Source: Bacteroidaceae bacterium (GTDB taxonomy: Bacteria; Bacteroidota; Bacteroidia; Bacteroidales; Bacteroidaceae). From it: 18,060 nucleotides of DNA. Within the stretch, counting starts at the first letter, position 1. The number at the start of each line of letters is the position of its first letter. Below the pieces are notes generated by a model that had not been told where the DNA came from, ran no database searches, and saw nothing but the letters and a program-made list of their open reading frames with translations. Of the stretch, positions 7,215-15,446 are shown piece by piece. The position numbers were made by a program, and so were the translations under genes. Location: contig CAAGKZ010000098.1 of assembly GCA_900770665.1 (NCBI GenBank), positions 1 to 18,060 on the forward strand, written 5' to 3'.

Positions 7215-8054
7215 TTAAATCTCAAAAGAGAGCTTGTCCATACCCGATTTGAGCTCCGTAATCATCTCGTTGTAACGCAGCATTCCCTTCTCGGCATCAA
7301 GCGCATCCCAGCGCTCAATGATGATGAGTTTCTGCAGGAAGACGAAAAGACGCTCGACGGTAAAATAGTTGAACACCGAGTTGTCGTCGAGCCAGCGCCA
7401 GCGCAGTTCATCGAGCTGGTGCTCGCGCTCCTGCAACTTGCCGTTCTCGCTAAGGCGCTGCACTGCATCGAAATAATCGAGTGTTCCCGAGAGTTCAAAG
7501 TCGCGTGCAGCCGAAGTGCGCAACAGGCCGGCAACCTCGTCGTCACCAATGACAACATCGGCAATGTTCATCTTGTACTTGCGCGCAGTGAAAGCAACAA
7601 GAATATTGTTCACATTACGGTTGAAAGCGAACCACTCGGCAACGAATTTGTTTGAAGAGGATGTCGCATAGTCATAGTAATATGCGCTGAGCACATCGTT
7701 CCAGATGATATTCTCGTTGCTCTCGTTGGCGAAATAATAATCGAAAAAGCGGTACAGATAGGATGGAACATCCTTCCTTGGAGCATCGCCATCCTTTGCC
7801 GAGGCGATGATGTCCAACAGTTCCTCCTTGCTGTAGCAGCCGGCCTGCTCAATCTTCACCTCCTCGCCATGCTTGAGAATATCAAGGATATTCGCATTGT
7901 CGATTGAGAGGAAAAGCAAGTCAACGCATTTTGCATCACGCGCAGAAAGCGAGGGATAGAGTTCGTCCCTGAAACGCTCTACCGTGAACGCTGCCTTGCT
8001 GCCGTCAAAAGCAACATCGGGCAAACCGGCAATCTGACAATAGTAGTTAGCCAT
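7215..8054 (-). CDS. DUF2764-type V-ATPase operon protein, probable subunit C equivalent
   Basis: This 279-residue soluble, helix-rich acidic protein has no signal peptide or membrane segment. Its N terminus (YYCQIAGLPDV) and its place between subunits E and A match the DUF2764 family found in V-ATPase operons of Bacteroidota, and the same slot holds an uncharacterised gene in chlamydial and spirochaete operons. The operon has no other candidate for subunit C (the d/AC39 cap joining the shaft to the K ring), so I infer it plays that part. It is shorter than classical C (about 330-350) and I see no motif that proves homology. It starts 18 nt after the atpE stop. Tryptophan- and tyrosine-rich stretches occur at about 105-150. 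Confidence 0.8.
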   Translation of the reverse strand: MANYYCQIAGLPDVAFDGSKAAFTVERFRDELYPSLSARDAKCVDLLFLSIDNANILDILKHGEEVKIEQAGCYSKEELLDIIASAKDGDAPRKDVPSYLYRFFDYYFANESNENIIWNDVLSAYYYDYATSSSNKFVAEWFAFNRNVNNILVAFTARKYKMNIADVVIGDDEVAGLLRTSAARDFELSGTLDYFDAVQRLSENGKLQEREHQLDELRWRWLDDNSVFNYFTVERLFVFLQKLIIIERWDALDAEKGMLRYNEMITELKSGMDKLSFEI

Positions 8055-8072
8055 TGTAATCAGTATTGTATA

Positions 8073-8660
8073 TTAGAATAACAGTTCAACCATCTGTGGA
8101 CGGAGGAATGACTTGAAGAAAGCCTCGAACTCAGCCTCACCGAAATTAACCTTATAGGAGCCATCGGCGGGAGCAATTGAGAAGAGAGTCTTCAAACCAT
8201 TCACCTGCTTAATCTCTACACCCTTGTCGAGCAATGCCTTTGCATTCTTTGCAAAGTATGCCTTAAGAGCATCAGCTTCGGCTGTTGAAATAACCAAAGC
8301 CTCGTCGGAGTTCCAGCGCTCGGCAATCTTTACAAGCATAGCCTTGACAGAGTCGCCTGCGAGAGCCTCCTTTACAGCATCCTTTACGATAGTATCGGTC
8401 ACAACTGTTGCAATCTCAGACTTCAGAGCACCAACAGCCTGTGCGCCGTAGAGTTTGATCTCTGAACGTGTATTCGCCTCAAGTTCCTCGGCTTTCTTTT
8501 TGGCAGCTGCCACAATAGCCTCGGCTTCAGCCTGAGCCTTCTTTACAATTTCGGCAGCACTCTCCTTTGCCTCGCATACAAGACGGTCGGCCTCGGCTTT
8601 ACCTTTCTCCACGCCCTCGGCATAGATTTTCTCGGTCAATTCCTGAATCTTATTTTCCAT
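8073..8660 (-). CDS. atpE: V-type ATPase subunit E, peripheral stalk
   Basis: This 195-residue protein has an alanine-, lysine- and glutamate-rich N-terminal helix (about 1-75) in coiled-coil register, then a globular alpha/beta domain (about 80-195), the typical architecture of subunit E. It joins the A3B3 head to the membrane subunit I and resists torque. It normally pairs with subunit G/H, which is absent from this operon. It is the first gene of the operon. The start at 8660 fits, as the coiled coil begins at once and the candidate promoter lies 40 nt upstream. Length is usual (about 190-205). Confidence 0.92.
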   Translation of the reverse strand: MENKIQELTEKIYAEGVEKGKAEADRLVCEAKESAAEIVKKAQAEAEAIVAAAKKKAEELEANTRSEIKLYGAQAVGALKSEIATVVTDTIVKDAVKEALAGDSVKAMLVKIAERWNSDEALVISTAEADALKAYFAKNAKALLDKGVEIKQVNGLKTLFSIAPADGSYKVNFGEAEFEAFFKSFLRPQMVELLF

Positions 8661-8699
8661 AATTATATAAAGTTTTTATTTAATTCCTTTCAAGCAATG

Positions 8700-8707
8700 C
8701 AAAGTTA
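8700..8707 (-). promoter_or_regulatory. Candidate -7 box of the V-ATPase operon
   Basis: The minus strand reads TAACTTTG, an exact TAnnTTTG match, 40 nt upstream of atpE, implying a leader of about 30 nt. The identical octamer recurs at 8784-8791, so a second, upstream start is possible. Neither has a clear -33 TTTG at the usual distance. The remainder of 8661-8860 is AT-rich with no gene. Confidence 0.5.
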
Positions 8708-8860
8708 ACCATAAAAATCGGATTGGAGTTCCCTTTTTTTAAACGTACTTTTTTCCAATTTCACGGCATATTACAACAATTTACAAAGTTAAGGTTTTAT
8801 ATTTAATATTCATATTATTTCTTTAAAAGATTTTAAGAAAAGGAGACAAAATCGAAGAAA

Positions 8861-8911
8861 ATAAAAAACATATCGCATTGTCCTTTATCAAATGTAAAGA
8901 ACAATGCGATA
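8861..8911 (-). terminator. Terminator after the Na+/phosphate cotransporter gene
   Basis: TATCGCATTGT at 8871-8881 pairs perfectly with 8901-8911. After one mismatch, CTTTA/TAAAG continues the stem to a 7-nt loop (17 paired or mismatched positions). On the minus strand it is followed by a T-rich run (complement of 8861-8870). It begins 25 nt past the stop at 8936 and separates the phosphate cluster from the ATPase operon. Confidence 0.85.
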
Positions 8912-8935
8912 CCCCAAAACAATAACACACAACAA

Positions 8936-10684
8936 TCACTTGTTGACGAAAGCACGTTCAAGGTCCTGCGATATGTTTATCATGAAGTCGCCCATGCGTT
9001 CATAGGTATTCATTATATCCATGTAATAGACCATTGTCTGGTAGCTGCCGGCGCCGTTTTCCATATCCTCAATAACGGCATCCCTGTAATTGTTGCGCAA
9101 GGTATTGAGGCGCTCCTCGGCATTGTATGCATTTACAATATCGGCGAGCGTTCCCTTGTGGGCAGCCTCAAGGTTTTCAATCATCACATCGTATGCAGCA
9201 AGCACAGCATCGGCCATTGTATTCAGATTCTTGAGAGCCTGGGAGTCGAACTTCTGCTTGTGTATATTCTTCCTTGAAAGTATGCGACTGATTGTCTCGC
9301 CCGAATCGCCCAAAGACTCCAGTTCGCCCACAATCTTGTACATTGCCTTAATTTTGAGCGATGTGCTCTCGCTCACCTCCTCGGCCGAGACGCCATTGAG
9401 GAACGCTGCAATCTCAAACTCGATGCGGTCCGAAATTTCCTCATATTTCACGAGTTTCTCACGCAGTTCGTCGAACTTGTCACCATCGGCATTCTCAACA
9501 GCACTCTTTGCATACACTGCCCCATTCTTTGAAATGTGTGCAAAATGTATCACCTCGTCGAATGCCTGCTCAACCGACAACTCAGGCGTTGCGAGAGGAC
9601 CGGCCGAGATATATTTGAGTTTGAACACCTCTTTATCTTGATTTTCGGGTGTACGGATAATCCAACTCACAGCCTTTGCTATCCACTGTATAAACCACAC
9701 AAGAATAAGCGTATTGATGGTATTGAACAAGGTGTGCAGCATTGAGAGTCCGTATAATGCTGCGGTACTTTCGGGTGTTGCTGTTCCGTTGGTCATTTCA
9801 GGCACCACAAAGTCGTCGGCCGCAGGATTGGGCAATCCAAAAAGAGTTTCAGTTATGTAACCCACCAGTTTCAAAAACGGTTTAAAGAACATCAATGCCC
9901 AAACAACACCAAACACGTTGAAGATTGTGTGAGACATTGCGGCACGCTTTGCCTGCGTGTTACCCACAGAAGCAGCAATATTGGCAGTGATGGTTGTACC
10001 GATATTCTCACCAAGTACCATCGCGCAGGCCATATCAAAAGGTATCCATCCCATGCTGAGCATGATGAGTGTTATGGCCATTGTTGCCGACGATGACTGC
10101 AACACGAGTGTCAGTACTGTACCGAATGCCAGAAACAACAGAACAGAGCCAAAACCGTGAGAAGCCCAAGAAGTCACGAAATTCAAGACCTCGGGAGTTT
10201 CGTTAAGATCGGGAACCGAATTTTTCATAAATGAAAGGCCAAGGAAGAGAAGGCTGAAGCCCACAATCAGTTCACCGATACTTTTGCGTTTGTCCTTCTT
10301 TGAATTTGAAAATAGAAAACCGAAGAGCATCAAAGGCACGGCAAGGATTGAAATATCGGCCTTGAAGCCCAACCACGAAACCATCCATGCTGTTACCGTT
10401 GTACCGATATTGGCACCCATGATAACTCCAATGGCTTGCACCAAGGTCAGGAGTCCCGCATTCACAAAGCTCACCACCATAACCGTAGTTGCCGATGAAG
10501 ATTGTATAACGGATGTTACTCCCAAGCCGGTCATGACACCTTTAAAAGGATTGGATGTCATGACTGAAAGAAAACCACGCAACCTGTCACCGGCCGCCTT
10601 CTGCAAACCGGAACTCATAAGGTTCATACCATAGAGGAACATTCCCAATGCTCCCAACAGTGTAAATACTTGTAATATTCCCAT
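8936..10684 (-). CDS. nptA: Na+/phosphate cotransporter with C-terminal PhoU-like domain
   Basis: This 582-residue inner-membrane protein belongs to the NptA/type II Na+/Pi cotransporter family. The inverted duplicated core shows two QSSSA motifs (61-65 and 196-200), each followed by a family repeat, GANIGTT (90-96) and GENIGTT (225-231). These form the Na+ and phosphate site. About eight hydrophobic segments span 1-345. Residues about 365-582 are cytoplasmic, helical and PhoU-like. The cluster has no separate phoU, so this domain may also take the PhoU signalling role, which is inference. It lies 91 nt after pstB with its own -7 box and a Pho-box-like repeat, so it may be read both from that promoter and by readthrough. 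A strong terminator follows. Confidence 0.93.
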   Translation of the reverse strand: MGILQVFTLLGALGMFLYGMNLMSSGLQKAAGDRLRGFLSVMTSNPFKGVMTGLGVTSVIQSSSATTVMVVSFVNAGLLTLVQAIGVIMGANIGTTVTAWMVSWLGFKADISILAVPLMLFGFLFSNSKKDKRKSIGELIVGFSLLFLGLSFMKNSVPDLNETPEVLNFVTSWASHGFGSVLLFLAFGTVLTLVLQSSSATMAITLIMLSMGWIPFDMACAMVLGENIGTTITANIAASVGNTQAKRAAMSHTIFNVFGVVWALMFFKPFLKLVGYITETLFGLPNPAADDFVVPEMTNGTATPESTAALYGLSMLHTLFNTINTLILVWFIQWIAKAVSWIIRTPENQDKEVFKLKYISAGPLATPELSVEQAFDEVIHFAHISKNGAVYAKSAVENADGDKFDELREKLVKYEEISDRIEFEIAAFLNGVSAEEVSESTSLKIKAMYKIVGELESLGDSGETISRILSRKNIHKQKFDSQALKNLNTMADAVLAAYDVMIENLEAAHKGTLADIVNAYNAEERLNTLRNNYRDAVIEDMENGAGSYQTMVYYMDIMNTYERMGDFMINISQDLERAFVNK

Positions 10685-10730
10685 AGATTTATTAAAAATT
10701 TCCGGTTACAAAATAGCATTGAATATGTTT

Positions 10731-10764
10731 CAAAAATATTACAAGCATGTTATCTATCTGTTAA
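10731..10764 (-). promoter_or_regulatory. Candidate Pho-box promoter of the cotransporter gene
   Basis: The -7 box is TATTTTTG on the minus strand (10731-10738). Nine nt upstream lie two direct repeat units, TTTAACA and GATAACA on the minus strand, exactly 11 bp apart, inside 10747-10764. On the plus strand this 18-mer (ATGTTAT, CTAT, CTGTTAA) resembles the E. coli Pho box, CTGTCAT units with a 4-nt spacer. The orientation relative to the promoter matches the array before the porin gene. An overlapping inverted repeat (CTGTTA/TAACAG, 10758-10774) is too weak to be a terminator. Confidence 0.5.
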
Positions 10765-10775
10765 AATGTAACAGT

Positions 10776-11543
10776 TTACCCCATCTCACCTGTCAAATAA
10801 GCTTTTGTACGTTCGTCAATGGGGTTATTGAACATTGTTTCAGTGTCGCCGTACTCAACCAACTCTCCCAAGTACATAAACATTGATTTTGACGATATAC
10901 GTTTTGCCTGCCCCATGTTGTGGGTGACAATAAGGATGGTAACCTCTTTCTGCAACTCCAAGAGCAATTGTTCAATATGTTTCGTCGCTATGGGGTCGAG
11001 AGCTGATGTCGGCTCGTCCATTAGGAGTACATCGGGCCTCATTGCCAATGCACGGGCTATGCACAAGCGCTGCTGCTGACCACCCGAAAGGAAAGTACCT
11101 TTCTTATTGAGTACATCCTTCACTTCATCCCAAAGGGCTACGCTACGTAGACAGCGTTCTACCGTGGCATCCTTCTCTGCTTTCGAGAGTTTTATGCCGT
11201 TAAGGGCAAATCCCGAAAGCACATTGTCGTAGATACTCATTGTAGGGAAAGGTGCAGGACGCTGGAATACCATTCCCACACGGCGACGCACATCGATAGG
11301 CTCCATTGCAAGGATATTTTCGCCATTAAGCAATATTTCACCGTCTACACGGATATTCGGATAGAGATTATGCATGAGGTTCACAGCACGCAGGAGTGTC
11401 GACTTGCCGCACCCCGAAGGTCCCATAATAGCAGTGATTGTATTCCTCTCAATGGCTGCCGACACATATTTCACAGCCATTGTCTGCTTGGTATACGATA
11501 CGCAAGTCTTCTTAAATTCAAGTATAGGTTTTACTGATTCCAT
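10776..11543 (-). CDS. pstB: Phosphate ABC transporter ATP-binding protein PstB
   Basis: This 255-residue ABC ATPase has Walker A GPSGCGKST (41-49), Q-loop Q94, signature LSGGQ (152-156), Walker B VLLMDEP (172-178) and switch histidine H208. RPAPFP just after the Q-loop and the IRVDGEILLNGENI region are typical of PstB. It powers phosphate import through PstC/PstA and, in other bacteria, takes part in Pho signalling with PhoU and PhoR. The frame is open to 11615, but I start at 11543: family members begin a few residues before the first beta strand, and this leaves a 13-nt overlap with the pstA stop, whereas the longer form would overlap by 85 nt. Length matches the family (about 250-260). 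Confidence 0.96.
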   Translation of the reverse strand: MESVKPILEFKKTCVSYTKQTMAVKYVSAAIERNTITAIMGPSGCGKSTLLRAVNLMHNLYPNIRVDGEILLNGENILAMEPIDVRRRVGMVFQRPAPFPTMSIYDNVLSGFALNGIKLSKAEKDATVERCLRSVALWDEVKDVLNKKGTFLSGGQQQRLCIARALAMRPDVLLMDEPTSALDPIATKHIEQLLLELQKEVTILIVTHNMGQAKRISSKSMFMYLGELVEYGDTETMFNNPIDERTKAYLTGEMG

Positions 11544-12397
11544 TTTTTTGCAAGATATTTTGATAATAAGTTCAATGTAAGTACAAACAACAAGAGGAAG
11601 AGCGATGCGCCCCAAATAAGTTCTTGCAGGTTGGGGTCGTTAAAGAATTCCCAGATAAGCAGAGGTACAGCAGAGATGGGTTTATCGACCGCAAAGCGGA
11701 TAAATGAGCAACCGAGTGCAGTGAACATGAGCGGTGCAGTCTCGCCAATAACTCGTGAAATAGCCAACAATACACCCGTAAAGATACCGCCGAATGCAGC
11801 AGGCAACTGCACTTTCATCATCACTCGTGCCTTGTTGCCACCAAGTGCCAATCCGGCTTCCTTCAATGATGACGGAAGAATCTTCAAAGTCTCCTCGGTC
11901 GAGCGGATGATGAGCGGCAGCATCATAATAGAAAGTGCCACGCTACCCGCGATGGCCGAATAGCCCTTCATTGGGACGACTACCCAAGTATAGGTAATAA
12001 TACCAATGATAACAGATGGTGTACCCTGCAAAAGGTCGGTCAGATAACTTACAAACTGTGCAAAACGGTTCTTGTTGTTCTCTGCCAGAAATGCTCCGCA
12101 AAGTATTCCCAATGGCACAGCAACCACAACCGCCATACCCAACATAATCATTGTACCTACGATACCGTTTGCAATACCCCCCGGAATGGGTTCGCCGGCT
12201 GCGATAGCTTTCATTGCTTTATACGCCGTTGGTGTAGGCTCGGTAAAGAATGACCATGACAGTTGGTCGTAACCACGCAACAGCACCTCTCCCAAAATGG
12301 CAAGCAACGGAACGGCCGTAAGTGCCGCCAACAGGCAAACACTCCAAAGCATCAACTTGTCTTTTGCCAAACGATGTCTGATTTTCAATTTATTCAT
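11531..12397 (-). CDS. pstA: Phosphate ABC transporter permease PstA
   Basis: This 288-residue permease has about six membrane segments (around 16-40, 77-105, 120-142, 147-165, 201-222, 262-282). The EAA cytoplasmic loop that docks on the ATPase is LKEAGLALGGNKARVMMKVQLP-like at 178-199. The periplasmic loop between segments 1 and 2 (AMKAIAAGEPIPGGIANGIVGT) has the PstA pattern. It forms the membrane channel with PstC. It starts 2 nt after the pstC stop and overlaps pstB by 13 nt, so the three cistrons are probably translationally coupled. Confidence 0.95.
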   Translation of the reverse strand: MNKLKIRHRLAKDKLMLWSVCLLAALTAVPLLAILGEVLLRGYDQLSWSFFTEPTPTAYKAMKAIAAGEPIPGGIANGIVGTMIMLGMAVVVAVPLGILCGAFLAENNKNRFAQFVSYLTDLLQGTPSVIIGIITYTWVVVPMKGYSAIAGSVALSIMMLPLIIRSTEETLKILPSSLKEAGLALGGNKARVMMKVQLPAAFGGIFTGVLLAISRVIGETAPLMFTALGCSFIRFAVDKPISAVPLLIWEFFNDPNLQELIWGASLFLLLFVLTLNLLSKYLAKKWNQ

Positions 12398-12399
12398 AA

Positions 12400-13257
12400 C
12401 TAAGATATTCTTGCGCGTTTAATCATCACCTTACCAATCATGTTGATAAGTGCAGTAATAAGGAAAAGTATCAATCCAATGGCTATTAAGGAGGAAAGGC
12501 GCAGACCGTCGGCTTCGCCAAACTGGTTTGCAATGATTGATGCCATAGAGTTTCCTGTCGAAGTAATTGAGTCGGGAATGTTATTTGTATTGCCGATAAG
12601 CATAGTCACGGTCATCGTCTCGCCCAGGGCACGACCGACCGCCAACACATAAGACGAAAAGATACCCGAACCCGCAACAGGGAATATAACTTTGCATACA
12701 ACCTCTGCACGGGTAGCTCCCAAGCTATATGCACTCTCTTTCAAATCATTTGGTACCATCTTTATAAACTCGGCGCTCAATGACGCCGCATAAGGCACAA
12801 TCATAATGGCCAACACAAGCGATGCAGTGAGAATGCCGGAACCTTGCGGTGAGATATTGAGTGCCATAATGATGGGACGCAGCGTGTAAAATCCCCACAG
12901 ACCATAAATGATAGAGGGTATACCGGCCAACAGGTCGGTAACAGTGCTCAACACCGATGCTATTTTTGTTCCTTTGAAATACTCTCCCACGAAGAGTGCC
13001 ACAGGAAGAGAAAATGGGATACAGAAAATGAGTGCCAGTAGTGTTGTCATCAGCGTACCGGTAATGAATGGCAATGCACCATATTGCTCGGCGCCTTCGG
13101 TGTAACTCCACTCCGAAGAGGTCAGGAATTTCAAAAAACCGAAATGTTCGAACGCATCGTAAGCATCAGTGACGAGGGCATAAACGATGCCCCCGCACAC
13201 TATTGGCATAACCAATGCTGAGACGAACAATATAATCCTGTAGAGTTTATCGTTCAT
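12400..13257 (-). CDS. pstC: Phosphate ABC transporter permease PstC
   Basis: This 285-residue permease has about six membrane segments (around 6-29, 66-90, 102-128, 142-165, 196-220, 256-279). The EAA loop is KESAYSLGATRAEVVCKV at 173-190. The segment FLTSSEWSYTEG with GALPFITGTL following is typical of PstC N-terminal periplasmic loops. It pairs with PstA and lies 11 nt after the pstS stop and 2 nt before pstA. Length is within the normal range (about 285-320). Confidence 0.95.
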   Translation of the reverse strand: MNDKLYRIILFVSALVMPIVCGGIVYALVTDAYDAFEHFGFLKFLTSSEWSYTEGAEQYGALPFITGTLMTTLLALIFCIPFSLPVALFVGEYFKGTKIASVLSTVTDLLAGIPSIIYGLWGFYTLRPIIMALNISPQGSGILTASLVLAIMIVPYAASLSAEFIKMVPNDLKESAYSLGATRAEVVCKVIFPVAGSGIFSSYVLAVGRALGETMTVTMLIGNTNNIPDSITSTGNSMASIIANQFGEADGLRLSSLIAIGLILFLITALINMIGKVMIKRARIS

Positions 13258-13268
13258 AGATTTACGCG

Positions 13269-14330
13269 TTACTGAAGAATTTCAACTCCGTCGTATGTTA
13301 CAGTCTTGAGGTTTGCCAGGCTCAACTCCTTAGCCTTTGCCGGAAGCGGAGCATAGTGAACCTCTGAAGTAATGTTCTGTGCCTCATCGGAAAGAATATA
13401 TTTCAAGAGATCGAGTGTTGCCATTGCTTGTTCTTTGCTACGGCCGGAGTAGTTCTGTTCCTTGTAGATAATCATCCAGGTAAATGTTGAGATTGGATAT
13501 GCACCGGCTGCATCGGCATTGGTAATCGAGCAACGTGTGTCGGCAGGAATTGTGCCTGAAGCTGCTGCGGAGATTGAATTTGCATCCGGTGTCACAAACT
13601 CGCCACGCTGATTACGGATTTTTGCATACGGAATCTTCTGCGCAAATGCATACTCAGAGCCTACATAACCGATAGAATTTCTGGTTTGCTTGATGACACC
13701 GGCCACACCCGGATTACCTTTTGCTGCCTGACCCGAAGGGAAATTGACAGACTTTCCTGCACCGAAATTATCTTTCCACATGGGGCTGACTTTAGTAAGA
13801 TAGTCTGTGAACACGAATGTTGTACCAGAACCGTCGGAACGGAACACCGGAATGATTGCCTCATTGGGAAGCTTTGCTTCGGGATTGAGAGCAACCAAGC
13901 GCTCATCGTTCCACATTTTGATATTGCCGGCGAAGATATCAGCAACAACATCACCCGTAAGTTTCAGATCCTTTACACCATCCAAATTGTAGGCTACCAC
14001 CACGGCACCCATACATGTCGGGACATGAACAACGGGAGCCATAGCTGCCATCTCTTTATCTGTAAGGAAAGCATCGCTACCCGCAAAATCCACAATCTTG
14101 TCGCGCAGGTTGCGGACACCACCGCCCGAGCCGATACCGCCGTATGCCACCACATCGCCATTTACTTGAGCAAAATTCTCAAACACTACGTTGTAGAAAG
14201 GAAGGGGGAATGTCGCACCTGCTCCCGAGAGTTCCTGAGCCTTACGGTCACCATCGTTTGAATTACCGCCACAAGCTGTAAAAGCAAGGGCAACAGCCAA
14301 TGTCATAATTGACGAAAAAATCTTTTTCAT
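13269..14330 (-). CDS. pstS: Phosphate-binding lipoprotein PstS
   Basis: This 353-residue protein has a lipoprotein signal peptide with lipobox FTAC, lipidated cysteine C20, then a short linker. The mature protein shows phosphate-site segments of the PstS family: GAGATFP (37-42), GSGGG (68-72), AGSDA (83-87, D86) and RSDGSGTT (164-171). It captures phosphate in the periplasm and delivers it to PstCA. It lies 29 nt after the porin stop in an AT-rich gap without a terminator, so it is probably in the same transcript. Length is usual. The acidic residue D86 fits the aspartate that selects phosphate over sulphate in the family. Confidence 0.95.
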   Translation of the reverse strand: MKKIFSSIMTLAVALAFTACGGNSNDGDRKAQELSGAGATFPLPFYNVVFENFAQVNGDVVAYGGIGSGGGVRNLRDKIVDFAGSDAFLTDKEMAAMAPVVHVPTCMGAVVVAYNLDGVKDLKLTGDVVADIFAGNIKMWNDERLVALNPEAKLPNEAIIPVFRSDGSGTTFVFTDYLTKVSPMWKDNFGAGKSVNFPSGQAAKGNPGVAGVIKQTRNSIGYVGSEYAFAQKIPYAKIRNQRGEFVTPDANSISAAASGTIPADTRCSITNADAAGAYPISTFTWMIIYKEQNYSGRSKEQAMATLDLLKYILSDEAQNITSEVHYAPLPAKAKELSLANLKTVTYDGVEILQ

Positions 14331-14359
14331 ATAATTCTGAATTTTAAAAATTATTTATT

Positions 14360-15346
14360 TTACAATCCGAAGTAACAACTTACGTATGCAGAGTACTTAT
14401 TTTCTGTACCCTCGGCCTTTGGTATGTTCATTCTGAAGTTTGGAGCAATCTTCACAAATTTTCCTAGTTTGAACTGTGCACCGACAATAGCAGCTTGCTC
14501 GTCTTTTGCAATATTCCAATTATCCTTTGAGTACAAATCATCGAAACGTGCATAAAGCGACACATTCTTAGGCAGATTCACTGAACCAAAAACCGAATAG
14601 CCAAACTGGTCATTGCCATCCTTGCCGGAAGCATTGAGCATATGATTATACTCTGCACCAAGGGTAAAATTCTCGTTCTTGTAGCCAATGAAACCCGCCA
14701 TATTCACCACCCCGGCCTTGCCGCTCTCGCCACTGTCGTTCAAGCCGCCATACAAGCGTATCTGAAAGCCTTTGACAGGTGTCAATGTTGCACCCAGACC
14801 ATAGTTGAAACCGTTGCCCTTCTGTATCTTTTTGTAGCCTTCGCCATTAACGATTATAGCATCGGCCGATAACCAGTCGGCAAATTTGTACGAGGCAGAA
14901 ATACCCAAGTCGGCACTGCTGCCGAACTTATACATATCCTGGAAAGATTTCATTATATAACGGTATCCCCAGAATTTCTCTTGGAAATTGAACTGGGTGG
15001 TTGAGATAAGACCTCCGTTCAATGTCAGATTTCCCGTTTTCCACGACACCATTGCATTCTTGATGTATGCAATACGTTGATAGTCGCTGACATCGTTGGA
15101 CTTACCGATATCCATTACTCCTTTTACCGAAAGACCTTGGCCGAACTTATACTCGTAACCGATGTAGCTTCGCTCCAAATCAAACCCCACATTTGCATCG
15201 CCACCGCTGAAACCGGCGTTCAAATTACCGAACACCTGAACGATTGCTTTACCTTTGGGGGCATCCTGTTTTACCTCCTGTGCCTGAGCTGTCAAACCGA
15301 TGCAGGCCAAAACGCCTGCCAAAATGAATTTTGTTTTCATAGTCAT
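14360..15346 (-). CDS. Outer-membrane porin, phosphate-porin-like (OprO/P type)
   Basis: This 328-residue protein has a Sec signal peptide with probable cleavage after AQA (residue 22). The mature chain is dominated by alternating amphipathic strands with many Gly, Tyr and Asn residues and ends in aromatic phenylalanine (CYFGL), the usual C-terminal strand signal of an outer-membrane beta-barrel. Segments such as LSVKGVMDIGKS and YKFADWLSADAIIVNGEGY are typical porin strands. The place at the head of the pst operon suggests a phosphate- or polyphosphate-uptake role. Pseudomonas OprP/OprO are the functional model, but their length is about 410-440, so this is a smaller relative. The start could also be at 15340 (second Met). 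Confidence 0.82.
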   Translation of the reverse strand: MTMKTKFILAGVLACIGLTAQAQEVKQDAPKGKAIVQVFGNLNAGFSGGDANVGFDLERSYIGYEYKFGQGLSVKGVMDIGKSNDVSDYQRIAYIKNAMVSWKTGNLTLNGGLISTTQFNFQEKFWGYRYIMKSFQDMYKFGSSADLGISASYKFADWLSADAIIVNGEGYKKIQKGNGFNYGLGATLTPVKGFQIRLYGGLNDSGESGKAGVVNMAGFIGYKNENFTLGAEYNHMLNASGKDGNDQFGYSVFGSVNLPKNVSLYARFDDLYSKDNWNIAKDEQAAIVGAQFKLGKFVKIAPNFRMNIPKAEGTENKYSAYVSCYFGL

Positions 15347-15446
15347 TTAAATTGTTTTCTTGAATTTTACAGAGAACATATACCGATGCTTGAGATGCAT
15401 GCCTTCTCTCGCAATAGCATTTGTTGCCCTTTTACTTTTTCGATGG

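Noticed and set aside
10758..10774. CTGTTA/TAACAG inverted repeat as terminator after pstB
   Set aside because: It has a 6-bp AT-rich stem with no T run; it overlaps the Pho-box-like direct repeats, which explain it better.
11544..11615. Longer PstB start
   Set aside because: It would overlap pstA by 85 nt and add a segment not found in PstB proteins; the ATG at 11543 fits the family and gives a short coupling overlap.
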